Below are positions 60,235 to 64,000 of a stretch of 64,000 bases of DNA, piece by piece. Made by a program: the position numbers and the translations under genes. Under the pieces are notes generated by a model. That model was not told where the DNA came from. It ran no database searches and was given only the letters and a program-made list of their open reading frames with translations. Numbering within the stretch: the stretch's first letter is position 1; each line of letters starts with the position of its first letter. The DNA is from Apodemus sylvaticus (lineage: Eukaryota; Chordata; Mammalia; Rodentia; Muridae). The stretch lies in assembly GCF_947179515.1 (NCBI RefSeq), contig NC_067481.1, positions 6,093,570 through 6,157,569 on the forward strand. Direction: 5' to 3'.

Positions 60235-60500
60235 AAGCCCACACACGCTAGTGCATGCCTACAACCCCACACTTGGGAAACAGAGGCAGCCCCATCTTTG
60301 CAAGCTGCTGGCCAGGAGCTAAGTAACAAGACCTAGTCCCTCAAAGAATAATAAAATTAAGCTCGGTGTGGCAGCGTAGGCCTTTAATCCCAACCATGGG
60401 GAGGCAGAGGCAGGCAGACCTCGGATTTTGATGCAGCCTGGTCTACAGACCAAGTTCCATGACAGCCAGAGCTACACGGAGAAACTGCCTTGAGAACCTC
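60235..60500 (+). mobile_element. Two diverged B1 SINEs
   Basis: The first has GCTAGTGCATGCCTACAACC. The second has GTGTGGCAGCGTAGGCCTTT and CAGCCTGGTCTACAGACC. AATAAA hexamers at their ends (about 60350, 60503) belong to SINE tails. Confidence 0.75.
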
Positions 60501-62700
60501 CAAATAAAATAAGTCCCAGTTGAGCTCTGACTTCAGTGTGCCCGTTCAGCAGCAGCAAAAACCCTGCCCAGGACGGAGGTCTCTTCCTGGCCTCAGCAGA
60601 TTCCCTTCACACCTCCCTGTGTAATCTCCAGTGTCCCCCACTGAAGACTGCTTCAGCCTCAGAACAGCCACTCCGGGGTCCAGTGCTTTACTCGCTCAGC
60701 GAAGTAGCTGAAGTGTTAGGCCGCAGGGCCTTCCGTGGCGGCCACGCCCCTTCAGCCTGTGCCACACATGGTCCCAGCAGGCCCTGGCCCCATGCAAGCC
60801 TGTGGCAAGGGAAGCCAGTTGCTCAGGAGAAACTTTCTCCAACCTTTCTCTCTTTAGTTTGTCCTGAAGATACTGCCCAGGTCCCAGGCTTCTGTGAGAC
60901 CTGAGTGACAGCATCAGCTCACCGCTTCTCCCGCCCAGGCCCCAGGCCCTCTCCCTTCCCGTCAGAGCATGGTGGAGGGTGTTGATCCATATGGCCGCCT
61001 CCTGCCCAGTTAAGGCTGGACGGGAGCTGCTGGAGACCAGGCACGCTCACCCCTGCCTTCCCGCTCCTGGCCTCGCCTCGCTTCCATCCGTCCATTTATG
61101 TTCCATGTCCTTATGCCAAATGTAGGCCTGTCTGTCTGGTTTGCTCATTTTTTCTTTAACTCATGTCTGTTCTCTGACTTGTGTGAAAGTTCATGTTCAC
61201 TCTGTGCAGCACTGTCCCCCAGCCTCCGCTCAGCCCGATGCCAAGCTTCCTGGTGTGCGCACCTGCAGGGCTCTCGCTTAGGCCTCTAGACAAGCTCCCA
61301 GTTCCTAATCGGCGAGGGCCTGTGGTCCATACACTGAGTTTTAAAGAAAAAAACTGTGAGAAGATAGGCGTTCCTGTTCAACAAAAATAGATGCTTCTGT
61401 GGCAAAGCCTGTGAGATGGGCATCCTTGTTGGTCATAGGGCGAAGATGGTGCCTTTGCCTAGCTCTGCCTGTGTCTGTCGTGTCTGTCATGGCTTTGTGC
61501 CGGCCGGCCTTTCCTCAAGGGCTCCTAGGCCGAGCCCCGCTTTTGGCAGACGGAGCGGCTGCCACTGTTGGAGCCACGGTGCCCTGGAGACGAAGCCTGT
61601 TCTTTCTGCTTCCCCCTCGCCCGGCCTCCTTCCCAACAACTGCCTGTCAGTGTGTCTTCCCCTCCCGGGAAAGGCAGCGTGGGCACAGCAGAGTCCACAG
61701 GCAGCGTCCACAAGCAGGGAGCAAGCAGCACGGCTTCCTTAGGGGGATGTCTAACGTCAGCAGTTCTGAGATTAAATGGCGCACCCAGCCTGGCCAAACA
61801 TCAGTCAGTCACCTGTGGCAGTGTCAGGAGAGGGACTCGGGTATAAACAGCTAAGTATATACAAACTAAGTATCTGTAGCAAAAGTCCAAGGGCTCTCGT
61901 GGGGAGGAGATATGCCCCCTCTGCTGCATCTGTTACACTCACACTGGTAGCCAAGGTGCCAGGGTGCTCTGAGGTGTCTGGCTCTCTCCTGGGTCAAAGG
62001 CAGGACAGTCGTTGTGTAGTTAAGTTCCCACTCCACAACCCCGCTGCAGTGAGGGCCGAGGCTGTCTTGTGCCTCCCTGTTCTTGAATGCTTTCCTCCCC
62101 TGAGGAGCACTTCCCGCAGACCCTGCCCCTGCTTGAGTCTGTTCCCCTCTTCAAATAGATACCACCCCCTTCCTGGAGGACACAGGAAGAGCAGGCAGGG
62201 GGAGGGTGCTGCCCTAGATCATGTGTGTCACACACACTCTGCCAAGAAAGCCATCGTCACCATCCTAGCTTGTAAGGACCTTGCAGAGAGCCTGTGTGTT
62301 CCGGCTCCTCTCCCTAAGAAGCTTCCAGAGCTTCAAAGGCCCAAGACCGAGACCAGCTTTCCGGTTCCTTATGCTAGAGCCGCTTGCCCACAGGGATGAC
62401 CTAACCTGACAGGGGTGTGATAAGAGCTGGAACTCTGTGACCATGCAGCGTCTAGATGGCTTCAAGAGTAGTCCATGGCTGGCAGGAGAGTGAGGTCGGG
62501 TAGTGAGCATGCACAGACGGCGCTGGGTAGGATATGCCATGGGTAAGGAAGAGACAGGGGGCTTTTAGTGAAAATATAAATTGTTACATGATTGAGTAAC
62601 ACAGGAGTGACCTAAATCTAAAGAGATAGAGACCTGAATAGAAATTGAAATCCACTGCTGTCTTCAAGCCTCATGATATAGGATTAAGGTATGGTCATGT
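60501..62700. other. Repeat-poor, GC-rich segment after exon 18
   Basis: About 2.2 kb without SINEs. Several open stretches (up to about 200 codons at 61776-62399, plus) overlap others on both strands and have no recognisable domain; GC-rich composition explains them. It could be intron 18 or an alternative long 3' UTR. Confidence 0.4.
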
Positions 62701-62701
62701 G

Positions 62702-62901
62702 GGGCTGGAGAGATGGCTCTGCGGTTAAGAGCACTGACTGCGGCCGGGCAGTGGTGGCGCACGCCTGTAATCCCAGCACTCTGGGAGGCAGAGGCAGGTG
62801 GATTTCTGAGTTCGAGGCCAGCCTGGTCTACAGAGTGAGTTCCAGGACAGCCAGGGCTACACAGAGAAACCCTGTCTCGAAAAAGCCAAATCTAAAAAAC
62901 C

Positions 62902-62932
<31 letters not shown>

Positions 62933-63090
62933 ACTGACTGCTCTTCCAGAGGAACCGAGTTCAAATCCCAGCACCCCATAGTGGCTCACAGCTCGGTAAC
63001 ACCAGTTCCAGGGGATCCAACCCCCTTATAGAGACATGTCATACATTCAGGCAAAACACCAGTGCACATAAGATAAAAAAATATATAAAT
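62702..63090 (+). mobile_element. B2/B3 SINE interrupted by a young B1 SINE (nested)
   Basis: The outer element starts at 62702 and resumes at 62927. The B1 occupies 62742-62926 with a long A-tail. AAGAGCACTGACTGC at 62727-62741 and 62927-62941 is the exact target duplication. Confidence 0.95.
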
Positions 63091-63099
63091 CATTAAAAA

Positions 63100-63439
63100 A
63101 CTGTGGTCATGCACACCTTTCATCCCAGCACTCAGGAGGCGGAGCCAGGCTGGTTTTCTGTGGGTTTGAGGCCAGTCCGGGTCTGCATATCAAGTTCCAG
63201 GGCAGCGAGGGTTACAAAGTGAGGTCCCGTGCTTTTGTTTTTAAAATGGGATGTTTGCAGCGCACACTCTGGGGGAGATCTAAATTACAGGATAAGCATA
63301 TTTTAACTATTGTAGCCCTTAAGTTAATCAGCAAGTTAGTAGAGGCAGCCTCTTCCTCCTCTCATTTCTGATTCCCCAAAGGGAACCAAATGTAAAGTGC
63401 CGCTGTCCCTTCCCGGAGGGGGTTCTAGTCTCCAAGCTC

Positions 63440-63473
<34 letters not shown>

Positions 63474-63655
63474 CCCCTCTCTCTCTCAAATATTTATTTA
63501 TTTATTTCATGTATGTACACTGTGGCTGTCTTCAGACACACCAGAAGATCCCATTACAGATGGTTGTGAGCCACCATGTGGTTGCTGGGATTTGAACCCA
63601 GGACCTCTGGAAGAGCAGTCAGTGCTCCTAACTACAGAGCCATCTCTCCAGCCCT
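63100..63655. repeat. B1 plus (63100-63225), (CT)n (63440-63487), B2 minus (63488-63655)
   Basis: The B1 has CACACCTTTCATCCCAGCAC. The CT tract abuts AAATATTTATTTATTTATTT of a reversed B2 ending GAGCCATCTCTCCAGCCC. Confidence 0.88.
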
Positions 63656-64000
63656 AAGCTTCACTCTCTTGCCAGAAGGCCTGGGTCCAGGCAGGTGGGA
63701 GAGTGCACTCAGACATCTCCTCGGGTTCCAAGCTGCCGTGGAGCCTGTGGGTCCCTCCAGGGCGACGGACGACTCATTCTTATTACTACGCATGGCACAT
63801 CTGCAGCCTAGACTGTTCTCCAGGCAGTCTGCACCCTGACTGGGGGTCCTGGGGTGGAAGATGTTGCATAAGGACTTGTGTGAGTTTGGTCAGGACAGCG
63901 TCAGGCCCTGTGTCATGGATGCTGGCAGCCGTGACCATGGCGGTGGTGATGTGGCTGCTGCTGTTTTACTTGTGTGTGCATGTGTGTCTTCTCTCTCGTT
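63656..64000. other. Window end, nothing recognised
   Basis: Unique-looking sequence up to a (TG)/(CT)-rich end. No exon matching the expected RNF157 C-terminus was found. Confidence 0.4.

Noticed and set aside
60858..60903. Possible alternative last exon after TCTCTCTTTAG, adding VCPEDTAQVPGFCET.
   Set aside because: The acceptor is fair and the phase fits, but there is no resemblance to the known RNF157 C-terminus and no support beyond the AG.
61776..62399. A 207-codon open frame downstream of exon 18.
   Set aside because: No recognisable domain, overlapping frames on both strands, GC-rich composition; most likely non-coding.

Overview
This is eukaryotic, almost certainly mouse (Mus), DNA. 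Young B1 and B2 SINEs are dense on both strands, many with intact A-tails and target-site duplications. The exons are short with GT-AG introns, and the only CpG-rich stretch is a promoter island. The window is dominated by one split gene on the + strand. I recognise it as Rnf157, the RING-type E3 ubiquitin ligase paralogous to mahogunin (Mgrn1), because the joined exons match the human RNF157 protein as I remember it almost residue for residue.

Layout. 1-7170: upstream intergenic DNA with old SINEs, microsatellites and an unclassified purine-rich repeat. 7180-8350: CpG island with exon 1 (start codon 7892), two inverted CCAAT boxes, a CRE-like site and one upstream ORF. 7980-23287: intron 1. 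23288-23406: exon 2. 23407-43059: intron 2, which holds a minus-strand processed copy of cystatin B (Cstb) with an intact 98-codon reading frame and clear target-site duplications. 43060-51187: exons 3-11, covering the DAR2-type region and the RING finger. 51188-54067: intron 11, with a well-formed 18-nt in-frame microexon candidate. 54068-59866: exons 12-18, the serine-rich, acidic tail. 59867-64000: intron 18 and/or alternative 3' end. The conserved final exon (serine cluster, WGPLAV-type end in human) was not found and probably lies past the window.

Exons 1-18 join in frame at every junction (1921 coding nt, 640 codons plus one base, without the microexon). The predicted protein has an N-myristoylation-type start, a conserved N-terminal half, a C3HC4 RING (Cys277 to Cys315), an RxxL destruction-box-like motif at 329-332 and a low-complexity tail. 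There is no sign of a bacterial, phage, CRISPR or defence-type system. The most interesting items are the microexon, the intact Cstb retrocopy, a 12-copy minisatellite ending 29 bp before exon 6, and a possible 79-nt intron or read-through C-terminus after exon 18.
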